A stretch of DNA of 6,787 nucleotides from Muribaculaceae bacterium (lineage in GTDB: Bacteria; Bacteroidota; Bacteroidia; Bacteroidales; Muribaculaceae). The DNA lies in contig JAICZO010000363.1 in assembly GCA_029057255.1 (NCBI GenBank), positions 1-6,787 of the forward strand. The letters run 5' to 3'. Both the position numbers and the translations under genes were made by a program. The notes below the pieces were generated by a model, which was not told the DNA's origin, searched no databases, and saw only the letters and a list, made by a program, of their open reading frames with translations. Positions 1 to 6,505 of the stretch are shown piece after piece; the first letter of the stretch is position 1; each line of letters starts with the position of its first letter.

Positions 1-1249
1 CGCATACTTTCTCCGACGCGAAGAGCGGTGCGAGCAGTGCGGCCACGCGGTCGCGGTCGGCGGTGTCAGCCCCGACGGGTATATAGGCGGCCTCGAAGCT
101 GTCGGAGTCGTCGCTGCCGATGGCAAGGGCTATGCCTGCGAGTGTCGCTGTCATGGCTTCGGCGCCGGCGCTGTCGAGGGCTATGCCCGTGTTGCCCTTG
201 CGTATGGCGCGGGCTATGAATGCGCTTATCTCGCTGTCGGCGGTCAGCCTGCCGGCAGTCCAGTCAGCAGCGGTGACGGCCTGTTCGGCCACGGGGTGGT
301 CCGACTCGTCGGCGAAGTCGAAGAGCGACGGTTGTGCCGATGCTTTGGCCGGAGCCTCGGCAGGCTCTGCCGGCGCAGTGTTGTAGCGGGCGATGAAAGA
401 GTTGAACTCCAGCTCCCGGAAGATGGCTGTCAGAGCCTTGGTGTCGGGTTCTTTGCGACGCAGCTGCTCGGGGTCGAAGTCGACGGGGGCGTCGGTGACG
501 ATGGTCACAAGGTGCTTCGACAGCTCGATCTGCGCGGCGTTGTCGACAATCTTGCGCTGGAGGGCGCCTTTGAGCGACGCCGTGTTGGCAAGCAGATTCT
601 CCACCGATCCGAACTCGGCGATGAGCTTCGCCGCGGTTTTCTCGCCGACGCCGGGGCAGCCCGGCACATTGTCGGAGGCGTCGCCCTCGAGTGCCAGCAG
701 GTCGATGACCTGTCGCGGCGAGGATATGCCGTAGCGCTCGCACACCTGCTGCGGGCCTCTGATTTCGAAGCCCTGGCCCTTGATGGCGGGGCGGTACATG
801 AGCACGCGGTCGGTCACGAGCTGGCCGTAGTCCTTGTCGGGGGTCATCATGTAGGTGACAAAGCCCTCGGCCTCGGCCTTGTGCGAGAGCGTGCCGATGA
901 CGTCGTCGGCCTCGTAGCCGGGCACTTCGATGACGGGTATGCGGAATGCCTCGAGGATGGCCTTGATGTAGGGGATGGCGGCCGTGATGTCCTCGGGCTG
1001 CTTGTCGCGCCCGGCCTTGTACTGCTCGTATTCCTCGTGTCGGAATGTGCGCCCGTGTGCCGGGTCGAAGCACACGGCTATGTAGCCGGGATTCTCCTTG
1101 CGGAGGAGATCCTCGAGGGTGTTGACAAAGCCGAATATGGCGGATGTGTTCATGCCCGACGATGTCACTCTCGGGGAGCGCAGCAGAGCATAGTAGGCAC
1201 GATAGATGAGCGCGTAGGCGTCGAGTAGAAACAGTTTTTTGTCGGGCAT
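1..1249 (-). CDS. polA: DNA polymerase I, N-terminal part (cut by left window edge)
   Basis: DNA polymerase I removes RNA primers and fills gaps during replication and excision repair. The window holds the first 416 codons, starting from ATG at 1249 and running off the left edge with no stop. Residues 1-290 form the 5'-3' exonuclease (FEN-like) domain: LLDAYALIYRAYYAL at the start, GYEADDVIGT at 111-120, TPDKDYGQLV at 136-145, and the helix-hairpin-helix segment GDASDNVPGCPGVGEKTA at 189-206. An Ala/Pro-rich linker (about 291-305) leads to QPSLFDF (306-312), which resembles a sliding-clamp-binding peptide. The 3'-5' exonuclease-like domain follows; AAYIPV at 387-392 aligns with the same motif in E. 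coli Pol I. Its first metal-binding motif, normally D-x-E, reads ALDSAG, so the Glu seems to be lost. The polymerase domain lies outside the window. The gene starts 20 bases after the DUF4954 gene stop, without a Shine-Dalgarno sequence, and is probably co-transcribed with it. Identity is very secure; the exonuclease state is inferred from a hand alignment. Confidence 0.97.
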   Translation of the reverse strand, partial: MPDKKLFLLDAYALIYRAYYALLRSPRVTSSGMNTSAIFGFVNTLEDLLRKENPGYIAVCFDPAHGRTFRHEEYEQYKAGRDKQPEDITAAIPYIKAILEAFRIPVIEVPGYEADDVIGTLSHKAEAEGFVTYMMTPDKDYGQLVTDRVLMYRPAIKGQGFEIRGPQQVCERYGISSPRQVIDLLALEGDASDNVPGCPGVGEKTAAKLIAEFGSVENLLANTASLKGALQRKIVDNAAQIELSKHLVTIVTDAPVDFDPEQLRRKEPDTKALTAIFRELEFNSFIARYNTAPAEPAEAPAKASAQPSLFDFADESDHPVAEQAVTAADWTAGRLTADSEISAFIARAIRKGNTGIALDSAGAEAMTATLAGIALAIGSDDSDSFEAAYIPVGADTADRDRVAALLAPLFASEKVC

Positions 1250-1269
1250 GAAAGTTTGGGGATGTCGTT

Positions 1270-3246
1270 TTAGAAGTTTAACAATGCAATTGCTCGGTCG
1301 GCAAGTGCGCGCTTGGAGACGTTGTGCTTGAGCACCATCTCGACGAAGGGGTCGCTGTCGAACTGGCCGCGCACCGACGTGAAGTCGTCGTCGGCGTCTT
1401 CCGACGGGGCGTCGATGCCGAAGCCTGTGCGCGACTTGAGCGAGTATTCCTTGCGGGCATCCTCGAGGAGCATGCCGTTAAGGTTGGTGACGCTTGTTAT
1501 CCAGCGGTCCACGATGGCGCGGATGTCGTCGGCTGTCAGCTCGTCGACGTTCTTGCCGCACCAGTCGGCCATGTGTTCGGTCACCCAGGTCCACTCCATG
1601 TCGTAGTAGTCGGCATGCAGGCGACGCCAGTTTGCCTCAAGCTCTTCGAGCGATATGATGGTGCAGTTCTCGATGGCGTCGCATATGGTGTCGACTTCGC
1701 TTTTGGGAGCGAACATACCGCAGACGTCGATCCACTTGCCTTTTCCGGCTTTGTGTGTTGGTGCGAGTCGTGCGCTTATTTCGGCCTCGCCGGAGAGGGG
1801 TTCTGTGCCGAGACGGTGTATCACCGAGTTGCCCATGAACTTGTCGATGGCGAGGCCGTAGAGGTCGCGTCCCTTGCGGAGTGCGCGCGCCTCGATGGTC
1901 ATGGTCTGGAAGGCGAATTTCTCGGCGGTGAGACCTGCCGTGCGCTCGAGGTCGTTGAGCAGGCGTATGCCGCTCATCATCTTGCCGGCGGTGTAGGGGC
2001 TGAGTAGGTTGAAGTTGATGCAGTCAAGCTTGTCGTCGGTGCGTCGCTTGTCGCGCTTGGGCCACTTCTGTGCGTCGCGGATTGTGCCGACGCTGCGGAT
2101 GTTGATGCCCGGCACGAGGAACGACTCGTTGCGGTTCTCGATAAGGTAGGAGAAGGGCAGGCGCGATGTGTCGGGGTGGTTGACATGGCGTCCCATCACG
2201 AGGGAGAAGGCGCCGATTTTGGCCGGCCACAGGATGTAGGAGTCGCTGGTGGTCTTGGAGCCGCGCTCTACGACGCCCTGGTGGATAGGACCGAGCTTGT
2301 ACATGTGGTTGCTCTGGTTGGAGCCTGAGCCGGCGTTGAGGAAGGAGAACATGCCGGCGATGAGGAGGCTCGACTTGTGCATCGTCACCGTGTAGGGGCC
2401 GCCGAAGATGGCTGCCGCCTCGCCGTTCTCGCATGCGCAGTTGGCGAAGAAGAGCGAGTCGTGGGCCGAGAAGAGGTGCGTGAGTTTGGTCGCCTGGCCG
2501 ATGAAGCAGTGCTGGATGACGGCGCCGTCGTCGACACAGCTGCCGGCAGCGAGTACGAATCCGTCGGCGATGACGTCACGGCCTACGTGCACGGGGTCGG
2601 ACTCCGAGCCGCTGATGGTGCCGTTGGCCAGGCGTGTGGCACCTTTGATGCAGGCGTACTCGCCGATGTTGACGTTGGTTATGGAGCCTGCGTTGACAAT
2701 CTGGGCGTGGCTTCCGATCTTGCCTCGTGTGCCGAAGAGCGAGGCTGCGTGTACTTTGATGAGGGTTATGAGTCGCTCGACCATTTCGCGGCGGTTGCGG
2801 TACATGGCGATGAGATATGCCGTCTGAGCCGACAGGCGCTCGTAGATAGGCACTTCGCGGCCTCCGGTCTCGTTGAGGACCGACACTTCGGTGCCGATGC
2901 CGAAGCTTGAGTCGAGAGTCGCCACGATGCTGTCGACGTTCTCGATGTATGCGTTGTCGGCGATGTCGTAGTTGGCGATGTGGTTGGCGATGCCGTTGAT
3001 ATACACGTCGTTGCCAACCGACACATTGTGCAGTGTCACGTTGTGTATGCCTGACCTGCGCTTGAGGCCGCCGGGGCGGGTGAAACAACCCTCGAGGCGT
3101 CCGAGGACGACGTCGCCCGAAAACTCCACGCGGCTTACGCGAGAGGGGTCAAAACCTTCAGAGACCTTTACGGTGTCCCAGTTCTCGGCGGTGCATCCGC
3201 CCGAGACAAGGATGTCTATTTCTTTTTCTGTCAGACTGCGAAACAT
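1270..3246 (-). CDS. DUF4954 family protein (left-handed beta-helix, hexapeptide-repeat-like), function unknown
   Basis: This 658-residue protein matches, from memory of the family, the DUF4954 proteins that are widespread and well conserved in Bacteroidota, with about the usual length. No function is established that I know of. Residues about 65-130 and 175-355 have short turns of the type seen in left-handed beta-helix acyltransferases (NVTLHNVSVGNDVYINGI, NVNIGEYACIKGATRLANG, VGRDVIADGFVLAAGSCVDD). Strongly family-like blocks are GMFSFLNAGSGSNQSNHMYK (298-317), LVMGRHVNHPDTSRLPFSYL (349-368) and GTIRDAQKWPKRDKR (387-401). The remainder, about 410-658, looks helical. No signal peptide or membrane segment is visible, so it is probably cytoplasmic. 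A sugar or nucleotide-sugar acyltransferase activity is possible but unproven. I chose ATG at 3246 because it gives the family-like start MFRSLTEKEI; the in-frame upstream TTG at 3294 lies inside the likely -7 promoter element and so would not be transcribed. polA follows 20 bases after the stop. Confidence 0.88.
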   Translation of the reverse strand: MFRSLTEKEIDILVSGGCTAENWDTVKVSEGFDPSRVSRVEFSGDVVLGRLEGCFTRPGGLKRRSGIHNVTLHNVSVGNDVYINGIANHIANYDIADNAYIENVDSIVATLDSSFGIGTEVSVLNETGGREVPIYERLSAQTAYLIAMYRNRREMVERLITLIKVHAASLFGTRGKIGSHAQIVNAGSITNVNIGEYACIKGATRLANGTISGSESDPVHVGRDVIADGFVLAAGSCVDDGAVIQHCFIGQATKLTHLFSAHDSLFFANCACENGEAAAIFGGPYTVTMHKSSLLIAGMFSFLNAGSGSNQSNHMYKLGPIHQGVVERGSKTTSDSYILWPAKIGAFSLVMGRHVNHPDTSRLPFSYLIENRNESFLVPGINIRSVGTIRDAQKWPKRDKRRTDDKLDCINFNLLSPYTAGKMMSGIRLLNDLERTAGLTAEKFAFQTMTIEARALRKGRDLYGLAIDKFMGNSVIHRLGTEPLSGEAEISARLAPTHKAGKGKWIDVCGMFAPKSEVDTICDAIENCTIISLEELEANWRRLHADYYDMEWTWVTEHMADWCGKNVDELTADDIRAIVDRWITSVTNLNGMLLEDARKEYSLKSRTGFGIDAPSEDADDDFTSVRGQFDSDPFVEMVLKHNVSKRALADRAIALLNF

Positions 3247-3291
3247 AAGATAATTTGATTGGCTATGTTGATAATATTTGGAAATCTTGTG

Positions 3292-3299
3292 CAAAGATA
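3292..3299 (-). promoter_or_regulatory. Bacteroidota -7 promoter element for the DUF4954-polA unit
   Basis: On the minus strand 3299 to 3292 reads TATCTTTG, a perfect match to the Bacteroidota primary sigma -7 consensus TAnnTTTG. Transcription would start near 3286, leaving an AT-rich leader of about 40 bases before the ATG at 3246. A TTTG lies upstream at 3315-3312 but only 12 bases away, closer than the usual -33 spacing, so the -33 element is weak or unclear. The position supports the start at 3246 rather than at 3294. Confidence 0.6.
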
Positions 3300-3440
3300 G
3301 ATATTAAAGAGCAAAGAATCATAAACGACGGCAAAAAAATGCCCGCGACACTGTCGCCTCTTTTATTTCAGTTTTGGCAAAATGTTGGCAAGAACAAGAA
3401 ATTTTAAGGTTTTTTAAGACAAATCAGTGGCGCATTTGCT
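3300..3440. other. Divergent intergenic region between the DUF4954 gene and ptb
   Basis: This AT-rich stretch separates the two -7 elements and codes for nothing recognisable. It contains three small symmetries that could be protein-binding sites: the palindrome GCGACACTGTCGC at 3345-3357 (6-bp arms, one central base), two direct copies of TTGGCAA at 3374-3380 and 3385-3391 spaced exactly 11 bases apart, and the first arm of an inverted repeat at 3427-3438. The first TTGGCAA copy sits in the near-palindrome TTTTGGCAAAA (3372-3382). No regulator gene is present in the window to pair with them. Confidence 0.4.
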
Positions 3441-3473
3441 TATATTTGCACCGTAAAGCGCACAAAGCGCCAC
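3427..3473. repeat. Inverted repeat framing the ptb promoter (candidate operator)
   Basis: GTGGCGC at 3427-3433 is repeated in inverted form as GCGCCAC at 3467-3473. Allowing one bulged A at 3434, the match grows to 11 pairs (3427-3438 with 3463-3473). The -7 element at 3441-3448 and the expected transcription start near 3454 lie between the arms. The right side also holds a short tandem, AAAGCGC at 3455-3461 and 3464-3470. As the left arm lies upstream of the expected start, a DNA-binding site is more likely than an RNA hairpin. Function is inferred. Confidence 0.35.
3441..3448 (+). promoter_or_regulatory. Bacteroidota -7 promoter element for ptb-buk
   Basis: TATATTTG matches the Bacteroidota -7 consensus TAnnTTTG perfectly and is followed by C, as is common. 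Transcription would begin near 3454, giving a leader of about 45 bases to the ptb ATG at 3499. A clear -33 TTTG box at the usual distance is not seen; a T-rich run at 3410-3415 is the nearest candidate. The leader has no Shine-Dalgarno sequence and is AT-rich just before the ATG, which is normal for this phylum. Confidence 0.65.
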
Positions 3474-3498
3474 ATAACTTTGAAACCATAAAATACCA

Positions 3499-4407
3499 AT
3501 GATCACACAACTTTCGCAAATCGTAGAAGAGGCCCGCATGAGGGGCCGCAAACGCCTGGCCGTGGCTTACGGCAACGACGAACACACCCTCGCAGCCGTC
3601 TATGACGCTTACCGCGAAGGGCTTGTGGAACCTACGATATTCGGTGACAAGGTGCAGATTCTCGGAGTCTGCCAGTCGCTCGGCATCGATCCCACCATTT
3701 TCGCCATCGTCGACGAGCTCAGCGACGTGCGCTGTGTCGAGATGGCAGTGTCGCTCGTGGCCACCGGCGGAGCCGATGTGCTGATGAAAGGCCTCGTATC
3801 CACCGACAAGTACATGCGCGGCATCCTCAACAAAGAAGCCGGACTCTTCCCGCCCAAAGGCACCCTGAGCCATGTGTCGGTTGTCGAGCTGCCCGGCCGC
3901 AGCACGCTGCTTTGTGTGGCCGACGTCGCCGTCATCCCGCAGCCCGACTTCAAGCAGAAGACTGTGCTGATCAAGTATCTCACCGCCGTGTCGAACGCTC
4001 TCGGCGTAAGCACGCCCAAGATTGCCTGCATCGCCCCGTCGGAGCAGCTGCTCCCCTCGGTGGTGTCGTCGACCGAAGCCGCCATACTCGCCAAGATGGG
4101 CGACCGCGGCCAGCTCGGAAAGGTGATTGTCGACGGCCCGCTGTCGCTCGACGTGGCTCTCTACCCCGAGTCGGCAATCGAGAAGAAGGTGCAAGGCTCC
4201 GATGTCGCCGGTGAGGCTGACTGCCTGCTCTTCCCCAACATCGAGTCGGGCAACGTCTTCTTCAAGGCGGCAACACACTTCGGCGGCGCCGACATTGCCG
4301 CTATGGTTGTCGGCACAAAAGTGCCCTGTGTGCTCACATCGCGCGGCGACACAACCCGCACCAAACTCTACTCCATAGCCCTCGCCTGTCTCACATCCAA
4401 GAGCTAA
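3499..4407 (+). CDS. ptb: Phosphate butyryltransferase (phosphate acyltransferase family)
   Basis: The enzyme swaps the CoA of butyryl-CoA or a related short or branched acyl-CoA for phosphate, making the acyl-phosphate used by the kinase encoded next. The 302-residue length is normal for Ptb. Segments recalling clostridial Ptb are GADVLMKGLVSTDKYMRGIL (91-110), the LSHVSVVEL stretch (about 123-131), AILAKMGDRGQ (195-205) followed by VIVDGPLSLD (209-218), LLFPNIESGNVFFK (243-256) and the closing VLTSRGDTTRTKLYSIALA (278-296). It is a stand-alone transferase with no extra domains. The ATG at 3499 fits the family start, and upstream sequence is AT-rich non-coding. buk starts 12 bases after the stop, so the two form an operon served by the -7 element at 3441. 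A phosphate acetyltransferase is the main alternative, but the buk neighbour and the sequence style favour Ptb. Substrate chain length (butyryl, isobutyryl or isovaleryl) cannot be told from sequence. Confidence 0.93.
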   Translation: MITQLSQIVEEARMRGRKRLAVAYGNDEHTLAAVYDAYREGLVEPTIFGDKVQILGVCQSLGIDPTIFAIVDELSDVRCVEMAVSLVATGGADVLMKGLVSTDKYMRGILNKEAGLFPPKGTLSHVSVVELPGRSTLLCVADVAVIPQPDFKQKTVLIKYLTAVSNALGVSTPKIACIAPSEQLLPSVVSSTEAAILAKMGDRGQLGKVIVDGPLSLDVALYPESAIEKKVQGSDVAGEADCLLFPNIESGNVFFKAATHFGGADIAAMVVGTKVPCVLTSRGDTTRTKLYSIALACLTSKS

Positions 4408-4419
4408 AAAAGAAACTGC

Positions 4420-5640
4420 ATGATTAAAATATTAGCAATAAACCCCGGGTCGACGTCGACTAAAATCGCCGTCTATACCGACGGAGAGCCTACATTCACA
4501 CTCTCCATCCCGCACCCCGCCGAGGAGCTGGCGCACTTCGACAAGGTAGTCGACCAGTTCGACTGGCGCAAGAACCTTATCGAGACCGCACTCCGCGACA
4601 ACGGCGTCGACATCCGCGAGCTGTCGGCTGTCATCGGCCGCGGCGGCATAATCAGCCCTATCGAGAGCGGTGTATATGAAGTCAACGACGACCTGCGCCA
4701 CGACCTCCTCCATGCCCGCATGCAGCATGCCTCCAACCTTGGCGGCCTCATCGCACGCGACATCGCCGACGAAATCGGGGTGAAGTCCTATATCGCCGAC
4801 CCCGTCGTGGTCGACGAGATGATGCCCTACGCCCGCATCAGCGGTGTGCCCGAGCTGCCCCGCGAATCGGTCTTCCACGCCCTCAACCAGAAGGCTGTGG
4901 CGCGCCTGTTTGCCAAGGAGTCGGGCAAGCGCTACGAGGACCTCAACCTGGTCGTGTGCCACATGGGTGGCGGCTGTACTGTCAGCGCACACCGCCGCGG
5001 CCGCGTTATCGACACCACCAACGCCCTCGACGGCTGCGGCCCCATCTCGCCCGAGCGTTCGGGTTCGCTCCCTCCCGGCCCGCTGATTCATCTCTGTTTC
5101 TCGGGCAAGTATACCGAGGACGAACTTATCAAGCTCGTGCACGGCAAGGGCGGCCTTATGGCTCACCTGGGCACGACTTCGGTGCCCGAGGTGCTCGACC
5201 GCATCCTCGCGCACGACCTTCATGCCATGCTCATCCTGCGTGCCATGTGCTACTCGATATCGAAGGAAATAGGTGCGATGGCAGTGGCCATGAAGGGCGA
5301 CGTCGACGCTATCCTGCTCACCGGCGGCATAGCGCACAGCAAGCGCGTGACCGACTTCATCGCCGACCACGTTGACTTTATCGCTCCTATCTATGTGTAC
5401 CCCGGCGAGAACGAGCTGAGGGCTCTTGCCGAGAACGCTCTCGCTGTTGTCAAGGGCGAGCGCAAGGCAAGCACCTACCACAGCGTCGAGAAAGAGGACC
5501 CCTCGCAGATCAACGACATCGAGAAGCCGTCGAAGCTGCGCGAGTGGCTGCTGTCGGCAATAACGCCGCCTGTCAAGGCTTCAAGCTCGATGACCTCTAT
5601 TCGCCACTATCTGGGCAAGTGGGGTCGCAAGAAACAATAG
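4420..5640 (+). CDS. buk: Butyrate kinase with an unusual 52-residue C-terminal extension
   Basis: Butyrate kinase transfers phosphate from butyryl-phosphate (or a branched-chain acyl-phosphate) to ADP, giving the free acid and ATP. It belongs to the acetate kinase/sugar kinase/Hsp70 fold. Visible motifs are the N-terminal phosphate-binding loop INPGSTSTKIAVYT (7-20), VVCHMGGGCTVSAHRRGRVI (178-197), DGCGPISPERSGSLPPGPL (204-222), HGKGGLMAHLGT (241-252) and the adenosine-binding ILLTGGIAHS (298-307). Known family members end just after the motif represented here by VKGERKASTYH, at residue 354, for a usual length near 355. This protein continues for 52 residues (355-406), charged and basic, with a possible short helix KLREWLLSAI (372-381) and a K/R-rich end. 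The 3' end overlaps the opposing thioesterase gene by 44 bases (5597-5640). It follows ptb after 12 bases and surely shares its transcript. The enzyme identity is secure; the role of the extension is unknown. Confidence 0.95.
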   Translation: MIKILAINPGSTSTKIAVYTDGEPTFTLSIPHPAEELAHFDKVVDQFDWRKNLIETALRDNGVDIRELSAVIGRGGIISPIESGVYEVNDDLRHDLLHARMQHASNLGGLIARDIADEIGVKSYIADPVVVDEMMPYARISGVPELPRESVFHALNQKAVARLFAKESGKRYEDLNLVVCHMGGGCTVSAHRRGRVIDTTNALDGCGPISPERSGSLPPGPLIHLCFSGKYTEDELIKLVHGKGGLMAHLGTTSVPEVLDRILAHDLHAMLILRAMCYSISKEIGAMAVAMKGDVDAILLTGGIAHSKRVTDFIADHVDFIAPIYVYPGENELRALAENALAVVKGERKASTYHSVEKEDPSQINDIEKPSKLREWLLSAITPPVKASSSMTSIRHYLGKWGRKKQ

Positions 5641-6391
5641 CCTCCTCAGGCCTCCATACAATTCGCGCTGTCACGGCTCTTGTGCTGTCGGGCAGCGCGA
5701 TTTCGCATATAGACCCCGGACATGACGCCGGCCCGTCGCCGACGCGCAGCTCGACGGTCTGCCCGTAGTGGCACTCGTGGTGGAACATTATGTCGAGGCG
5801 TTCAGCCACGTTGCTGTCGAAGTGCTTCAGCGGCCAGTGGTTGAGTATCAGGTCGAGATAGCGCACCGTGTTGACGTGGCGGTTGAAGTCAAGGTCGCGG
5901 TAGCGGAATGTGTAGACTTCGCGCTCGGCACCGTCGCCCGGCGAGGGTATGCGCGGAGTGCGGGCTATCGGGCACGGCACGTCGGGCACGGGGAAGGGCA
6001 CACGCTCGAGCCGAGTGAGGTCGGCCACCGTGCGCGAGGCATAGTCCATCGCCACCCATACCGTGCGCATGTACCCGAGCACCTGCCCGGCAGTATCGGT
6101 CATGACGAAGTTGCGCTCGCTGAAGTGCCTGTTGTAGCTCTCGATCCATGTGCTGAGCGTGTAGCGGTCGTTGATGGCGGGGTAGCGCAGCATCTCTATC
6201 GAGAGGCGGCTCAGCACCCAGCCGATGTTTTCTTTAATCAGAGCGTCATAACCAATGCCGAGAGCGTTGGCGTGCTCGGTGGCTACTTCGATCACACGTT
6301 CGGTGACAAGGGTCAGAGGCATGCGTCCCTCGGCGTCGCTTTCGCCGGCGGTCAGGATGTAGTGGTGGCTGTATTGCGTTTGAATGGTCAT
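5597..6391 (-). CDS. Acyl-ACP thioesterase (FatA/FatB-like, double hotdog)
   Basis: This 264-residue protein hydrolyses acyl-ACP to a free fatty acid, ending or diverting fatty-acid synthesis in the cytoplasm. It has the two hotdog repeats of the bacterial and plant acyl-ACP thioesterase family: an N-terminal one beginning with YSHHYILTAGESDAEGRMPL (7-26), with NIGWVLSRLSIEMLRYP (55-71), and a C-terminal one with YRDLDFNRHVNTVRYLDLIL (164-183). The D-x-N-x-H motif (Asp168, Asn170, His172) and Glu206 in HHECHYGQ line up with the catalytic residues described for plant FatB. I chose ATG at 6391 because MTIQTQYSHHY fits the family; an in-frame GTG at 6418 would add nine residues without resemblance to anything. 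No clear -7 promoter element is visible upstream. About 16 residues follow the usual C-terminal strand (TARIVWRP, 241-248) and overlap buk on the other strand. Preferred chain length cannot be read from the sequence. Confidence 0.92.
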   Translation of the reverse strand: MTIQTQYSHHYILTAGESDAEGRMPLTLVTERVIEVATEHANALGIGYDALIKENIGWVLSRLSIEMLRYPAINDRYTLSTWIESYNRHFSERNFVMTDTAGQVLGYMRTVWVAMDYASRTVADLTRLERVPFPVPDVPCPIARTPRIPSPGDGAEREVYTFRYRDLDFNRHVNTVRYLDLILNHWPLKHFDSNVAERLDIMFHHECHYGQTVELRVGDGPASCPGSICEIALPDSTRAVTARIVWRPEEAIVSCDPTCPDSGE

Positions 6392-6470
6392 GGCTGGTGT
6401 TTTATGTCGGTTATACACTTATAACGTCTGTTGGCATAAAAATGATATTGACATACATAGTTTTTTTACA

Positions 6471-6505
6471 CACCTGCGCCCCGTTGTCTCAACGGGGCGC
6501 AGGTG
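6471..6505. terminator. Perfect 16-bp hairpin, possible atypical terminator
   Basis: Positions 6471-6486 pair without mismatch with 6490-6505 around the three-base loop TCT. The stem is GC-rich and very stable on either strand. It lies about 165 bases after the sigma factor stop and 80 bases before the thioesterase ATG, so ending the sigma factor transcript would be the natural job. It lacks the usual T-tract: on the minus strand it is followed by TGTAAAAAAAC, and on the plus strand by CCATTATCATTATC, with a run of seven T before it (6461-6467). A leader-RNA structure or mRNA end-protecting stem is the alternative. Confidence 0.5.

Noticed and set aside
296..1228. 310-codon open frame on the plus strand opposite polA
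   Set aside because: It mirrors the polA frame in GC-rich DNA where stops are rare on the other strand; its protein resembles no family, while polA is unmistakable.
3247..3294. Longer DUF4954 start at TTG 3294 adding 16 residues
   Set aside because: The TTG lies inside the predicted -7 element, the added residues are unlike the family, and ATG 3246 gives the expected N-terminus.
3330..3343. GGCA-A6-TGCC mini-hairpin
   Set aside because: Only four paired bases on either side of an A-run; too weak to call.
3424..4278. 284-codon open frame on the minus strand opposite ptb
   Set aside because: Antisense to a secure enzyme gene and running into the ptb promoter region; no recognisable motifs or start context.
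4432..5481. 349-codon open frame on the minus strand opposite buk
   Set aside because: It is a shadow of buk with low-complexity, V/A/D/H-rich composition and no motifs. Its edge coinciding with the end of the Buk core appears to be chance.
5663..5700. Inverted repeat TCGCGCTG/CAGCGCGA as a terminator for buk
   Set aside because: The arms are separated by 22 bases, no T-tract follows, and it lies inside the thioesterase coding region, so chance in GC-rich DNA is likelier.
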